From contig JANDJZ010000465.1 in the NCBI GenBank assembly GCA_027943245.1, forward strand, positions 1 through 48,593: a stretch of 48,593 nt of DNA. The letters are read 5' to 3'. This DNA comes from Acanthamoeba sp. SK_2022b (Eukaryota > Discosea > Longamoebia > Acanthamoebidae). How positions within the stretch are numbered: position 1 is the stretch's first letter; each line of letters opens with the position of its first letter. A program made the translations under genes and the position numbers. Below are positions 22,829 through 35,160 of the stretch, in pieces. The notes under the pieces are model-generated. The model searched no databases and was not told the DNA's origin. It saw only the letters and a program-made list of their open reading frames with translations.

Positions 22829-24625
22829 CTACTGGGCGGCAGCCTTGTGACCCGGCATGTAGACCTGGCCAAACAAACGACTCGTCAATGTTTGTTCTAC
22901 AACCACACATAGGTGGGTGAGGGAGATTGAGCCTGGGTGCGTGCTGTACCTGAAGCTCCTTCTTGAGGTTCTCGTAGCCTGCTTCTAGTTGCACCTGGAA
23001 CTCCTCTTGGTCGGGCTGGATGAGCGTCTTGTTGAGCACCAGCGCAAACTGGCACAGCTTCACGAAGTTGATGATCACCTCCTGCAGTCTGTCGACACAA
23101 AATTTGTGCAAACATCGTGAGCCAACACTTCACAACCCCTCCTCCCTCCCCCCAACCAAACGTTGTACCTGGCCACATGCTGAGCGGGGTAGTCAGCGGA
23201 GTTGCCCAGGAAGATCTTGGCGATGGCCAGCGGACCGGCGTTCACCGTCACCAGCACGCTTCCCTGATCGCACAAATGATGCCATGACGGCACGCCGTCA
23301 GCTTCAAGCCCATAGCTTCGCGTGCGTGCGTGTGTGCGTGTGTGTGTGCGTGAGTGAGAGAGAAAGTGGAGGGAGTGCCTGAAGGACTTGCTGCAGGGTC
23401 TTGGAAGGACTTGCTGCAGGGTCTTGGTGTTGGGCGGGGTGGTGTCCAACTCGGTGCGCAGTGCGACGATGCGGCCTTCCACCAGCTCGATCGCCGTTTC
23501 GATCGGTTCCAAGATGATCTGCGCGGAGGAGAATGGCCTCAGCACGCGCCCGCGTCATCTACGTACATAGCGTGGGCGTTTTGTGCGCGGAGAGTACCTC
23601 CTTCTTCGAGACGATGGGCAGCCGACTCTTGACGAAGGGGAAGGCCTTGGCCGTGCGCAGGATGGTCTTGCGTTTGCACTGGTCGGCCAGGTCGCCGTGG
23701 GCCTTGCCGCTCTTGGTGAATGGACTCTCGAAGATGAATTGGTCTGTCGCCGCCCCACCATTTTAGCAAATAAATTTCTTTTATAAATATGAAATTATCA
23801 TAAAATAAAAATAAATAAATATGTACCGAGATTGAATTTTTTGTCCCACAGGTTGGGTCGGGTGGTGAGGTCCACGGCGTCAAAGTATTCGGTGAGCGAC
23901 ACGACCTGGAAGTAGCACACGTCCTCCTTGAGCTTGGCCAGATCCACGCTGATGTTGCCCAGGAGCTCCACCTTGTCTCCAAACTTGGAGGAGAATTGGC
24001 TCTGTGTTTATGCACAACGACATGCATTAACAAAATTATCAAATAAATAGAGGAAAATAATAAAAAAATAATAAGAATAAAAATCGAACCTTGAGGCGAG
24101 TAGTGAAGTCGTTGAGGCGGACGGTGTCGTTGGCGCGGTAGACGAACTCCTTGCCCTGCAAGTCGCGCCATTGCTTCCCGAAGAAGGCCACGCGGTAGTA
24201 GTTACTGAACAGACGCCCCTTCTCCGCGTTCTGTTCAGCGCCACCACCGCCCACACGCGATCACCAATGACCGATCAGCCATCACCATCCATCCAACACA
24301 CGATCATACGTGTCGACGATTGCGACACGCGTAGTGTCCGTACGGATTTGACGAGCGCCTCGCAGACGACTTTGAGATCGCGGAAGCACTCGCCGAGCTG
24401 GCCGTAGTCGCGCTCCTTCTGGTGGATGTCGACCACGTACTTGTAGACGTCGATCACCAGCTCGAAGAGGTTGGCCTGACGTGCGCGCGTGAGTGAGCGA
24501 GATCCAAAAAGCTTTGAAGTTCCAAGTCGCGCGTACATTCTTGGCGATGGTGATGGCCTCGGTCAGAACGCGGACCAGACCAGCCTCCGAGAACACCTTC
24601 GGGTTGTACATGCCCTCCTCGCCCT

Positions 24626-24679
<54 letters not shown>

Positions 24680-25240
24680 CACATACGCGTGTGAGCAGTT
24701 GTATCACTCCCATGGGGGCGACGATAGAACGCAGAGGGTGGCCGTACGCCGGTGTCGAGGGAGATGTTGGGCAGGCCGCTCTCGCCGGGAATGTTGGGCG
24801 ACACGGGAGCGAAGGCGGCGTTGGTGGCGGGGATGCCCTCCGTCACGCCGTTGTTCTTCTTGGTCAAGAACTCGCAGATCAGCGCCGCCGCGTGCATCTT
24901 GCACTGCACCGCCTCGTCGAAGTTGCGTTGCTATTTTACACAAAAAATAATTAAAATTAATTGCTAAAAATAAATAAAATCGTTGTTGTATGTGTGTGCG
25001 TGCGTGCGTTACCTCGAGGTGGAAGTTGCCCAAATTGTCGAGCCACGTCACGCGCAAGTCGGGCGAGTCGGTGTATCCCAGGGAGACCTGGTAGTAGAGG
25101 TCGCTCGTCATCTCCCGATCGTAGGCGTACTCGGCCATGTCCAGCGAGTGCTTGATCACCTGCACAGTAGTCGAACGCAGGAGCTCTGATTAGTCAAACA
25201 CATGACGCGTGCCACCGTGTGCGTGTGCGTGTGCGTGTGC

Positions 25241-25296
<56 letters not shown>

Positions 25297-25840
25297 GTGC
25301 GTGTGCGTGGCAAGACGCGCCTCGAGCAGTCGCTTGCACAGGGTTTCGGTTTCGCCCTGCAGGTGGCTGTTACGGGCGTCCCGCTTGGTGTAGGTGGTGA
25401 TGGCGCCCAGCGATGCGGTCAGGAACGAGTACTCCTTCACCGTGCCCGTGAGCCGCGACACGGCAATCGTCGACTGCAGCCGAGTGCGCGCGATCGTCTT
25501 GGTCTCGGCGTAGTTGGTCTGCGCGTGAGGCCCCCATACCACAACAACACAAAAGGTCAGAGACACGTGAGCAAGACTGGAATGCGAGGAATGGAATGCG
25601 TGCCTTGATGAGGAGGTAGAAGAGGGCGGCGGCCTTGGCGCGGAGGACGGCGTGTGGCAGGTTGCAGTGGCGCAGGATCTCGAAGCAGAGGTCGCCGCAG
25701 TAGCTCGTGTTGGTCCAGCGGAAGAGGGTCTGCGGGTAGGTGTTGATGAAGTAGCGCAGCGTCGAGAACAGCGAGCCCAGCAGCGACACGCTGGACTCGC
25801 CCTGCAGCAGCAGACCGAGCGCTCGGAACAGGCACTCCTG

Positions 25841-25936
<96 letters not shown>

Positions 25937-28900
25937 GTTTACGTTGAGACATCGCGTTCTAGTGTGTCACGTCATGCAGGTGGACGTGGCGTGCCATGTG
26001 CTCCTTGGTCTGGTCCTTGAGTTCGAAGTGGAAGTCGAGCATGAACTCATCCGCCACATCAAGCACGGTGAAGCCCAGCTCGCGCTTCATGTGGGGCTCC
26101 TGCAGGTCACGCGGTCAGTTGATTCGTCCATCGTTCGAGTGGAGGCGACATTCTTAGCTAAGAATGCTGAGGAATGCTTGAGAGGGAGGGAGGCGTGTGA
26201 ATGCCTGGAATGTCTGGATGGCCAGGCCCACGACCAGGAAGAAGGCCTTGACGTTCTTGATCGAGTCCTTCTTCCACCACTGGCGGAGGAGCTTCAGGTG
26301 GTCGCAGTTCTTGACGATCCACATGAAGCAGACCAGCCAATCGCGCCTCTCCTCATCGCTCATGCCCTGCAGAATCGCAGCCCTCTCCAGCAACTGCGAC
26401 CCACATCGCACACGCAGACACGCACACGTGGTTGAGAGCAAGACACGACGCCAACGAAGAGGGAGTTGATGTACGTGGAGGATGTATGGGAAGTAGATTC
26501 CGGCGACGCGCTGCTTGGCCGTGGGTTCCTGGTACCGCGTGTCTGTGTCGTGCTTCCACAGTAGCCACCGGAGCGTAGTGATCGCCTTGTTGACGGAAAC
26601 AAAACAAAATAAAAACGAAATAATAATTGGGTCAATAAATGAATACTTGTAAAATAAGCGAGAATGGGCTGGTCTCATACCTCGGAACGGATGAGCTTGT
26701 CGCGGGGGAGGCAAGCCGTGATTTCATGGATCACGAGACCTGTAAGGAAATGCGACTTCCTACAATGTCTATTTGTGAGCGATATTTGCATACATAAAGA
26801 TCATTGCTTTCTGTAAAACATAAAACGAAATAGTAATTAAAATTAATGAAATGAATAGTAATTAAAAAAATGAAAAGAAATAAGCAGTGTAAAATAAATT
26901 TCTGCAAAGCATACCAGAACTGGGCCGGGATGGCCGGGACAGACACGATGCCGGGCGACACGGGCACGTTGAGGGGCACGTAGTGCTCGTGGTCGCACAC
27001 GATCTTGAGGACGTTGAACTTGAACTTGACCAGCACCGCCGAATCGTTGCCCGGGCATATCTTGGCCACATAGTCGTCGACCTACGCCCATCATTGCGTT
27101 TCATCACAGTCAAGACCACGATCACATGCCAAACGCATGCGTGCATGAATAGAAGAGAACAGAACAGAAGATGTACCATTGCGAGCACGGCGCCGCGGTC
27201 CATGACGGAGAGGAGGTCCTTGAGGAAGAGGCCGGTGTTGTTGTTGAGGTCGGCGACCACGGGCGCGCACCAGGCCTCGCCGCCGCGGATTCCGCGCATG
27301 ATCAGGTGCACGAGCTTGCCTAGGTCTTCCACGTACTCGGGCGGGAAGAACTCTTTTCGTCGGCTGTCGTCGCCTGCACGAAACGACCAATTTATTAATC
27401 AAAATTATTCATTTATTAATTATTATAATGAATAAATAGGAGTTTTTCATTTATTAATTATTATAATGAATAAATAGGAGCCTTGTCGCTCGTTTTTGTG
27501 ATTGATTTGTGATTATATCGCGCACCTAAGAGGCCAGCCTTCTTTAGGGTCAGGAGCATGGACTTGACTATGGCTTCGAACAGGAACCAGGCAAAGCGCG
27601 CGATCTCGGGCAGCGCGGCGTTCTGTGAGCGCAATAATAATTAATTCATTATATTGAAAATAAATATATCAATATATAATCAAGAGTCAATTAGCGATTA
27701 GAACACACGCATGCACAGGCAAAGGAGACATAAATGTCAAACTACCTGCTCCTTGATGGCGCCGAGCCATTGTCGGCAGAGGGCCTCGTGCAGGGACGTC
27801 TTCGACTTCTTGGGCAGGTCCAGCACGTACTCGATGTACGACGTGAGGTTAGGGTTGCGCGTACGCCGGCCGCTCACCAGCGTCATCACCTCCACACTGC
27901 GCGCCGGACCGCGATCGTGCGCGATTCGTGCACGTTAGATGGCGCGCATGCCACGTGTGGTGGCCTCTGATTGGGGCGAGCCGTGCGCACCTGTTGAGGA
28001 GGACGGGGATGGAGAGGAAGGCCTCGCGAGCGGCGCCCGGCGACATGTTGCACATGACGTAGGCCAGCTGGTTGAGCACGACCGGGAAGAACTGCACCTG
28101 CGCCTGTCCCGACGCGTTCCTGATGCCCTGGATGGCCTGCCCACGTCGCAATTCGGGTGACGAGCATCCAAAGCATTCATGCGGGAGTAAGCAACGAATG
28201 AAGGAGATGACGATGATGAAGATGACGAAGATGGAGATGGAGACGGGGCAATACCTTGTCGAGGAGCTCGTCGTTCCGCTCCGAGGAGTAGTGCTTGAAG
28301 AAATTGTGGAGGTGCTGGTCCTGCGTGTAGAGCGTGGACACGAGCCTCGTTCGCACGATGAACAGAGGCTTGCCATTGTCGAGCCACTGTCCCAATGTTT
28401 CCACAAACACACATACACATACACCACACACATCAGCTTAGTGTCCAACTGGGCGAGGGGAGAGCAGGACGCGTTCTTACATGCATGCTCTCTTCGACGG
28501 CAGACGAGCGATAGGAGGCCACCACAGCGCTGGCCACGGGCAATCGCTTCGCCTCGTCCGTCAGCACCCTGCGTCGTCATCGTCACCATCACATTGAGGA
28601 ATGACAGTTATGTGAAACACATTCCACACACGAAAGGTGCCGGGGGGACCGCATACCTCCCGTCTTCGTCGAGCATGGGCAGGAAGGCATAGGCGCACAC
28701 AGTCTAAGCAGAAACCGCCACATTAAGTGTTGTGCTGTGGGTGGTGGTTGTGTTGGTGTTGGGTGGCGCGAGGGCCCTACCTCGGTCTGCGTCTTGGGCT
28801 TGACGCCTACGTTGTAGAAGATGAAGAAGAGGTGGTGCTGCGGCCCGAGCTGGCTGGGCAGCCGGACCTTGATCTCGTGGTAGTAGGTGGGCTTCTTGTC

Positions 28901-29176
28901 GTTGACCCGAATCGCCGTGTCGAACTGGCACACGAGCTTGCCCCTACTGCTGCCTCCATAAATCGCCTGCCGCGCGCCAACCAACCAAACCAACGATTGA
29001 GGTGGCGGGCCACACAGCACTTCACGTTAAGGTGGCGCGCAAATACGGGGAGTCCTGTGGCGTGGGGATCGGCGTCGGAGTCGCGCAGCTGGACGCGGAC
29101 GCCGATGTTCTTGCAGTCGCCCTTGCCCTTCCACTTGTTGAGGTTGACCGAATCTATGTACACGTATCTGGACACA

Positions 29177-29251
<75 letters not shown>

Positions 29252-31622
29252 AACACATTGTGCTTAAAAAAGAAGATAGGCGTCTTGTCGCTTACAAGTG
29301 GTTGACGTAGTCGACGGCAGGCACGGGCTCCTGCCTCTCCTGGTTGAACCACGCGATCTCCTTGATGAACTGGGAACCCAGAGAGGCAGGCCGAACGGCT
29401 GACGTCAGCACGACGCCACGTTCTTCTCGCATGCCACACATGCCAGCTCGAGGGGGGGGGGCGCACATCCGAGCCGGCCGGGTGGACGGGCACGTAGGAC
29501 GGGTCGATGCGGCCGGGCAGGTTGGGCAGCTCCTTCTCCTCCAGCACCACGGCGTCCATCTTGAAGTAGCCAGGGATGAACTTGGCCTGCGAGAGGGGAA
29601 CGGTGAGAGTGAGTCGCTTGCTGCATGTGTGAGACGCCGCCCCCCTCGCGCGCGGCAGGTCACCTTGGTGTCCTTCTCGCGCTTTTTGATGAGATCAAAG
29701 AGCTTCTCGTCGCTTTGGTCGTCCTTGATGCGCGTGAGGTTCTGCACCACCACTTCCCTTGGGAGCACGAAGTTGCCCTTGTCGTCAAACACCTACAACC
29801 CCCCCCCCCCAATACACGCGCACGCGTCAGTGCGCTGCCATGCATGCGACACCAGTGAGAGGGGGGGGGGGGAAGGCAGCCATCTAACCTGAACGGCGGA
29901 CCAGGCGAACGGCTGCGTGTACTTGCCCAGACGGTCGCAGCCCGCCTCCAGCTCCTTGATGAACTTGGCCCGCTCCTTTTGCTTGATCTGCGCAGACAAT
30001 CGCATTCGAGAGGGAGAGGGGGTAAATCGTACATGAGTGTGACGGACGTGAAGAGCAAGGCGCGGGGGGGGAGCAACACGTACGGTGGCGTGCTTGAAGT
30101 AGGGGTCGGCCGCCCCGTCGGGATCGCCACGTGCCACCTGCTCGATTCGCAGCACGAGATAGAGGCTGGACGGCGGCTGCGGCAGGCTCCCCACGCGGAA
30201 GAGCGCGCGCGGCGTGCACGTCTCGCGGTCGACTTTCTCTCCGTCGGCCTGTCGTGTGAATTGGAGCGATCGTCAAACACTGTGAGTGACGACCACGACG
30301 GCGAATGACCGAAGAGACGCTGCTCGCGTACCAAACGGCCAGGAATGAGCTTGGCGAGCGCGTCGGAGTTGAGATCGAAGTGGAAGGTCTCCGACACGCG
30401 CTGTCGCGCCTGCACGTCGACGAGGACCAGCGAACAGAAGAAGGGCTCCAGCTTGCCCAGCGCAAACGACAGCTCCTTGCACTCGACCAGGAACTCCACG
30501 CCCCTAATCCACACATCGCGTTTGAGCAATGCAAAGAACGCAAAGAATGAGGGCCAGTAGGTGGCCTCGTCACTGTGTGAGGGTGAGGGGAGGAGAGGTG
30601 GCCTCACCGTTTCTGGGGGAAGGGAGCGACTTGGAGTCGGGTGTCGGTTGGGTCGAGCTTCTCAGGTCTGGCCAGCGTGTAGGTCTCAAACACATCGCGC
30701 CTGTTTTGTTGCTTTACAAGACACACATAACACACAACACATAAAACGCAGCAATGCAATTGAGTAACGCTCACAATGGACAGCTACGAGCAACCAGGAG
30801 GTCCTGTGGAGGGGGGTGGGACAGTTACTCGCAGGCCGGCCTCCTTCTTCCTGGCTTCGGGCGTGGGCGTGACGAGGAGGTCGGTGTCCACCTCACCCTT
30901 GCCGTCACCCCTTTCCCGCGTGGACTCCTCTGTAATGTGGAATGGCGTGAGTACAAATACACCAAATAGAAATAAAAATTCAATTCAATTCAATAATGTC
31001 GAGTCGAAGGAAACCTGGCGGGAGGTCGCCCAGAGCGAGCGGCGTGGGCTTCGTTCGGCCATCGAACGCGATGTAGTTGTGGGTCACCGTAGTCCAGTCG
31101 CGCGTGCAGACGTCCAGCGCGTCGGCTACAAACAGCGGAGCACCTCGAGCCTCCACCTCCTGTCCATTCGTTAATTTTATATTTGTGTGGCAAATAAATG
31201 TTCAATGCGTGTTTCATAAAAGAAATAAAAATATAAACAATATTTAGATGCGAAAGGAGAGGGCTTCGTACAGGGGACTCGATGGTCGGGCGGAGAGTGC
31301 GTAGAGAGCGCGGAGTGCGTTCGAGGGCTACGTCGTTGGCGGGGAAGGTGAGGAGGGCCTCGTGGCCAGCTGCCGCCTTGTGCAGAGCCGGCGCGCTCAG
31401 GCGCTCCTCGAGGTCTGCGCAGCCAGGCCGACCGCTCTCGGCCTGCTGTTGGTTTCCATTGTCGGAGGACCCGAGGGTGGGGCTCGAAGTCCCAGAAGTG
31501 GAGGGGGCGCTCAACGCGAGGCCCGAAGCTGGCAGGCGCGACTGTCGCTGGAAGGGAGTGGGGCTCTCCAAGCCGCCGCTGCTGCTGCCCAACGGCAATC
31601 TTTCCTTGCCCTTACGATCCAT
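22829..31622 (-). CDS. DOCK-family Rho-GTPase exchange factor (DOCK-C/zizimin type)
   Basis: This is the longest gene here, with about 25 exons. It starts at ATG 31622 (MDRKGKERLPLGSSSGG; exon 1 is 31272-31622) and ends at TAG 22829-22831. Exons near 28,650-29,310 form DHR-1, the lipid-binding C2-like domain: NKWKGKGDCKNIGVRVQLRD, KLVCQFDTAIRVNDKKPTYY, HEIKVRLPSQLGPQHHLFFI. The middle is alpha-helical (FLKDLLSVMDRGAVLAMVHL, then YVPLNVPVSPGIVSVPAIPA). Exons at 22,829-25,200 form the catalytic DHR-2: FELVIDVYKYVVDIHQKERD, YYRVAFFGKQWRDLQGKEF, SVLVTVNAGPLAIAKIFLGN, and YPAQHVARLQEVIINFVKLC. DHR-2 activates Rac or Cdc42; which one is not decided here. A 23-base tandem duplication sits at one DHR-2 exon end (23381-23426). 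Introns hold several CA/GT tracts. Confidence 0.87.
23381..23426. repeat. 23-base direct tandem duplication at a DOCK exon end
   Basis: Two perfect adjacent copies (23381-23403 and 23404-23426) cover the 3' end of the DHR-2 exon that codes for TKTLQQVL. Because 23 is not a multiple of three, only one copy can be read in frame. Confidence 0.9.
24628..24679. repeat. (CA)n tract in DOCK intron
   Basis: About 25 units lie between the DHR-2 exons for GLVRVLTEAITIAKN and GLPNISLDTG. Confidence 0.93.
25217..25311. repeat. (GTGTGC)n-type imperfect hexamer tract in DOCK intron
   Basis: About fifteen GTGTGC units, with two GTGCAT variants. Confidence 0.9.
25846..25935. repeat. (GT)n-(GA)n compound microsatellite in DOCK intron
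   Basis: About 33 GT units run into about twelve GA units. The order and phase are the same as in the importin-11 tract at 7346-7432. Confidence 0.94.
27408..27480. repeat. 35-base direct duplication in a DOCK intron
   Basis: The 35-base AT-rich unit (27408-27442) recurs exactly at 27446-27480, separated by three T residues. Each unit has internal dyad symmetry (atttatt..aataaat). Confidence 0.88.
29176..29249. repeat. (CA)n tract in DOCK intron
   Basis: About 36 units lie between two DHR-1-region exons. Confidence 0.94.
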
Positions 31623-31833
31623 GGCGGACGTCGGCAGACTTGAGTTTGTTGCCTCTGTTGTGTGTTCGTGTTGCTTGGGCGCCACGGGCACAAATTAATT
31701 TGCCGGCGCGTTCGGGTCATTCGTGGCATTTAAAACTAGAGAATTACAATCGAAACGAAACGCGATTGCGAGATATTTGGAGTTATGTTACGGTGTGTAA
31801 GGAAAAAGGAATGAAAATAAGAGAAAAAGCAAC
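31623..31833. promoter_or_regulatory. divergent promoter spacer, DOCK / PIG-F
   Basis: These 211 bases separate the two start codons. The stretch 31720-31830 is A-rich on the plus strand. No assigned TATA box; inferred from head-to-head arrangement. Confidence 0.4.
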
Positions 31834-32735
31834 ATGAAGCACGCGCCAAGAGAGGAGAAGGGTGGGGCTGCGCTGTTGGCCGGTGGACGATGTGTGGCGG
31901 CGTTGTGCACCGATGCGGCACTCCCATGGCTCGGCATGACCCTGAGTGACGGGGCAAGCCTGGAAGAGGCCCCGAGAAGCAACCTCCTTGTCTTCATTTT
32001 TGTGCACTTCCTCCTTTCCTTTTCGTTTCTCCTGCTCCAACCTCGCCAGGTGCCTCTTCTTTACATCCAGCAACCTGAATTATTAATCAATCATCATTCA
32101 TTTCTCATTTTATTGTGTTTTTCTTCACTGTCAGCGTACGGTTGACGTGGTGCTTCGTCTGCTGGGCGGCAGTGCTCTGTTCTACGCCGTGGCGGTCCTC
32201 TTTGGTGCTCCGCTGCTCGTGTATGAGGGGCACCACCACCGCCCAGTCCCTGCCCGCTGCACGCCGCTTACATTGGTCATGTGATCAGGAATTGGGATCA
32301 GACCCTGTTGTGGTCGACTTTGATGGCTGTCATGGCCGTGCTCCCGCTGCCCTTGGCTGGCTACTCCCCCGACCCACCCTTGTCACGAGGGTACCGCGCA
32401 CCACCACCACCACCACCACCACCACCACCACCACCACCACCACCACCACCACCACCACCACCACCACCACCACCACACTGATGTGTACGTGGGACAGGTT
32501 GAAGAGTGACCTGGGCGAGGTCGTGGCAGTGTGGGGCGCGCTCGGCACCACGCTCGGGGCGTGGGTGGGCGCGTTCTCCATTCCGCTAGACTGGGACCGA
32601 CCGTGGCAGCCCTTTCCCATCTCGTCCACCTACGCCGCGCTGTGGGGCCACGCCATCGGGCACGCCGTGGCGCTGGTTCACCTCCTCTTTGCCTCTCGCC
32701 GAACCCGGCAGCGACCAACAGGACCCAGGGAGTGA
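31834..32735 (+). CDS. PIGF: PIG-F, GPI-anchor ethanolamine-phosphate transfer subunit
   Basis: Four exons join in frame: 31834-32049, 32135-32218, 32302-32390 and 32498-32735. They give 208 residues; human PIG-F has 219. Hydrophobic stretches are NLLVFIFVHFLLSFSFLLL, GGSALFYAVAVLFGAPLL, TLLWSTLMAVMAVLPLPLAG, and the diagnostic last part GAWVGAFSIPLDWDRPWQPF followed by PISSTYAALWGHAIGHAVAL. The PLDWDRPWQ-x-x-PIS block and the preceding LFGAPL block are PIG-F signatures. In the endoplasmic reticulum PIG-F stabilises PIG-O or GPI7, which add ethanolamine phosphate to the GPI glycan. The third intron (32391-32497) contains about 25 CCA units. The first exon is less conserved, so the N-terminus is the weakest part of the model. 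Confidence 0.82.
32401..32475 (+). repeat. (CCA)25 trinucleotide tract in PIG-F intron 3
   Basis: A pure triplet run fills most of a 107-base intron between donor GTACCG and acceptor GGGACAG. Confidence 0.95.
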
Positions 32736-33096
32736 TGCCGCCTGGTGTTCGTTCGCCTACCCTCCCGGGCCAAGCAATCCCTGGCACCTTGCGACCGCCT
32801 CGTGTTCGTTCGCCCGACTAATAGGCAGTTGCATGGACTTTGTTAATAAGCGAGAGTAAAAATTAAGAGTAAAAATTTAGGAGCTGGTCAGCCAATAAGA
32901 AGGGCCTGCAACCACCACAACAAAACCAACCCGGCGTTACAGAGCTGTATTCGCTCCCTGCCCGGAGGAAACGAGTAGCGGCCGTCTGCATCTTCTCCCC
33001 TTGAAGGCTTCCAAGGTAAATCTTCGTCCGGACTGCGCACTCCCGCTCCGGAAGAATATTCAACGTTCGTAGTTTCGCACCACTAGTGTACACGCC
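32736..33096. other. intergenic spacer between PIG-F and the SPT-rich gene
   Basis: Both flanking genes are on the plus strand. It begins with a short direct repeat (ggtgttcgttcgcc at 32742 and a close relative at 32800). No coding frame with a recognisable domain was seen. Confidence 0.45.
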
Positions 33097-34954
33097 ATGT
33101 CGTCCGGTGTATCTTTTAAGAGGCACCCTATGGCCCTCAGCCTTCTTACCATTCTGGTCGTCCTGGTTCCCCTCGTCTGTACGCCCTAGCACCTTTCTTC
33201 TGTGTCATTTTTTGTGTATTTGTTTTGATTTATCTTTCGACCAATGGTGTTGCGGGGATGATGTCCGCTGACTTCCTCTCCACCCGCAGTGTCTGATGTG
33301 ACTTGCACGTACACCGCCACGGGCTGGTGCTCGGCGAGCTACTCGCTCAATAACATAACCGAAACCATGGTGAAGAATTCCTTGGCCTCTAACATCAACT
33401 CTATGTTGGGCTCGTACGTACTACGCAGTCTTCCATCTTTCATTATAGTTTAGACTGGGTCGTCCTCACACTTTCATCTCTACCCTAGGGGCTTCAACTG
33501 GGACAACAACTGGCTGTACGGCAGGCCGAACAACGTCACGATGACCCTCAACTTCACCGCCTATGAGGCAGCTTCGACCGCTGTAGATGCAGGCCACGCA
33601 GATTGCACGTCCAATCCTTCTCCTCCTCTTCCAATCGAGTGGAGGGGCCGAGTTTAGTTTTGCTTACCTCTTCCTGTGTTGTCCACAAACAGATCTGGCT
33701 TCCTCCATCTCGAGCACGCTCGGCATATACTGCAAGTCTACGTCTTCGGGAGAAGCCCAAGTGTACGGCAACGCCCAATTGGCCTGCCCGTCGCAGTCGC
33801 CCACGCCCTCCAGGACCCCGTCGGTCACGCCGACCCGGTCGCCCACGTCCTCGGTCACGCCCTCGAACACGCCCACCCCGACTCCCACGCGCACCCCCAC
33901 GCGCACCCCCACGAGCACCCCCTCGGTGACGCCCTCAATCTCGCCCACTCGCTCCCCGTCCCGGACGGCCTCACTCACACCCTCGGTCACGCCCACTATT
34001 TCCGTGACGCCCTCGACCTCGCCCACTCGCTCCGTGACGCCCACCCCGTCTCGGACGGCCTCGGTCACGCCCTCGATCTCGCTCACTCCCTCCGTGACGC
34101 CCACCCCGTCCCAGACGCCCTCAGTCTCTCCGACACAGACGCCCACTCCCAGCAGCTCCAGCACCCCCTCGATCTCGCCATCTCGGGTCGTTTTGCCCTC
34201 GGTCTCGAGCTCGCCGTCCAACTCGCCCTCGCCCTCGCCCTCCGAGCCCAGGCTGTGCCATTACCGCGTGAGCGGCTCCTTCGCTGCGTACGACGTCGCC
34301 TCGTTCACGACCCACGACGTGGATCTCGCCGGCGCCATCGAGTCTAGCCTCGGTGCAGCTGTCGGCGCACAGCTGACCGACTTGCGCGTGTGGGTCGAGC
34401 AGCTGATCTACACCGCGAGCAACGCGCTCCAGTTCGACTTCGCCCTCGACGTGGCGCTCGACCAGGCATGGCTGGTGCAGGCGCACCTCTACTCGTCCAC
34501 CGTGGCCGCGCTCGACTCCATCACCGGCGGGCCCTACGCATCGGTGAGGGTCAGCTTCAGCACGGACCGGTCGTGCTGGACGCCCGTCGTGCAGCAGTGC
34601 CTGCAGGTGTCGGCCAAGCTCGAGTCCGGCGCGCCCTTCACGGGATTCTTGTCTAACAACTCATACGTTTCCCCCGAAGACTTCACCGACCTGCTCTCGA
34701 CCGCCCTGGCTGGGCAGAAGTTCAACTGGGCGAACATCACCGTGCAGTCGCTGACAACCGTGCCGTTCGACTTCCCCGACACGCTGCTTGCGGCCTTTGC
34801 CGTGGAGTACGAGCTCGACGCCAGCCTGGCCGACGAGGCCAGCCCGCGCATCGGGTTCGCCCTGAATAAGGCCCTGCGGGCGTTGGTGTGGGTGTCTGCT
34901 GACGCGCCGCTGTTCGAGGTGGCCTACACCATCACTCCTTGCCACGGTCATTGA
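33097..34954 (+). CDS. secreted Ser/Pro/Thr-rich surface protein with three related modules
   Basis: Exon 1 (33097-33178) encodes a signal peptide: a basic start, then [16 protein letters not shown]. Exon 2 (33290-33413) and exon 3 (from 33489) encode a small module with Cys residues and N-glycosylation sequons (NNIT, NNVT, NFT). The last exon starts near 33694 and runs to TGA 34952-34954. It opens with [14 protein letters not shown] and then carries about 130 residues of Ser-Pro-Thr repeats ([13 protein letters not shown]). Two further modules follow with the same pattern: [20 protein letters not shown], and [20 protein letters not shown] followed by VEYELDASL. The SPT block looks like an O-glycosylated stalk. 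The exon 3 donor is uncertain: a GT site in the right phase was not found, and a GC donor near 33592 would fit. The family is unknown. Confidence 0.75.
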
Positions 34955-35160
34955 CCGCAAGGTTGATCTACTGCGCAATGATCACTGTGTCGTCATCAAC
35001 AAACAAGTAAAGTACTTGTTTTCTGGCCTACAACATCACATAACCCTACACCAACGCAGCCACGCGTGAGGCAGACCAGTGATAAGTCTTGGCCAGCTCG
35101 CGCAAAGCACGGGAGAGGAACATTTGTTTTCTATTCTTTTTCCAACAACGAGAGGCCAAC

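Noticed and set aside
32115..32735. Plus-strand frame of 206 codons with a poly-Thr run
   Set aside because: It includes the CCA-repeat intron of PIG-F. The four-exon model restores the PIG-F helices and is preferred.
33676..34347. Alternative His/Ala/Leu-rich frame through the SPT repeat exon
   Set aside because: A shifted reading of the Ser-Pro-Thr repeats; lacks the sequons and conserved modules of the chosen frame.
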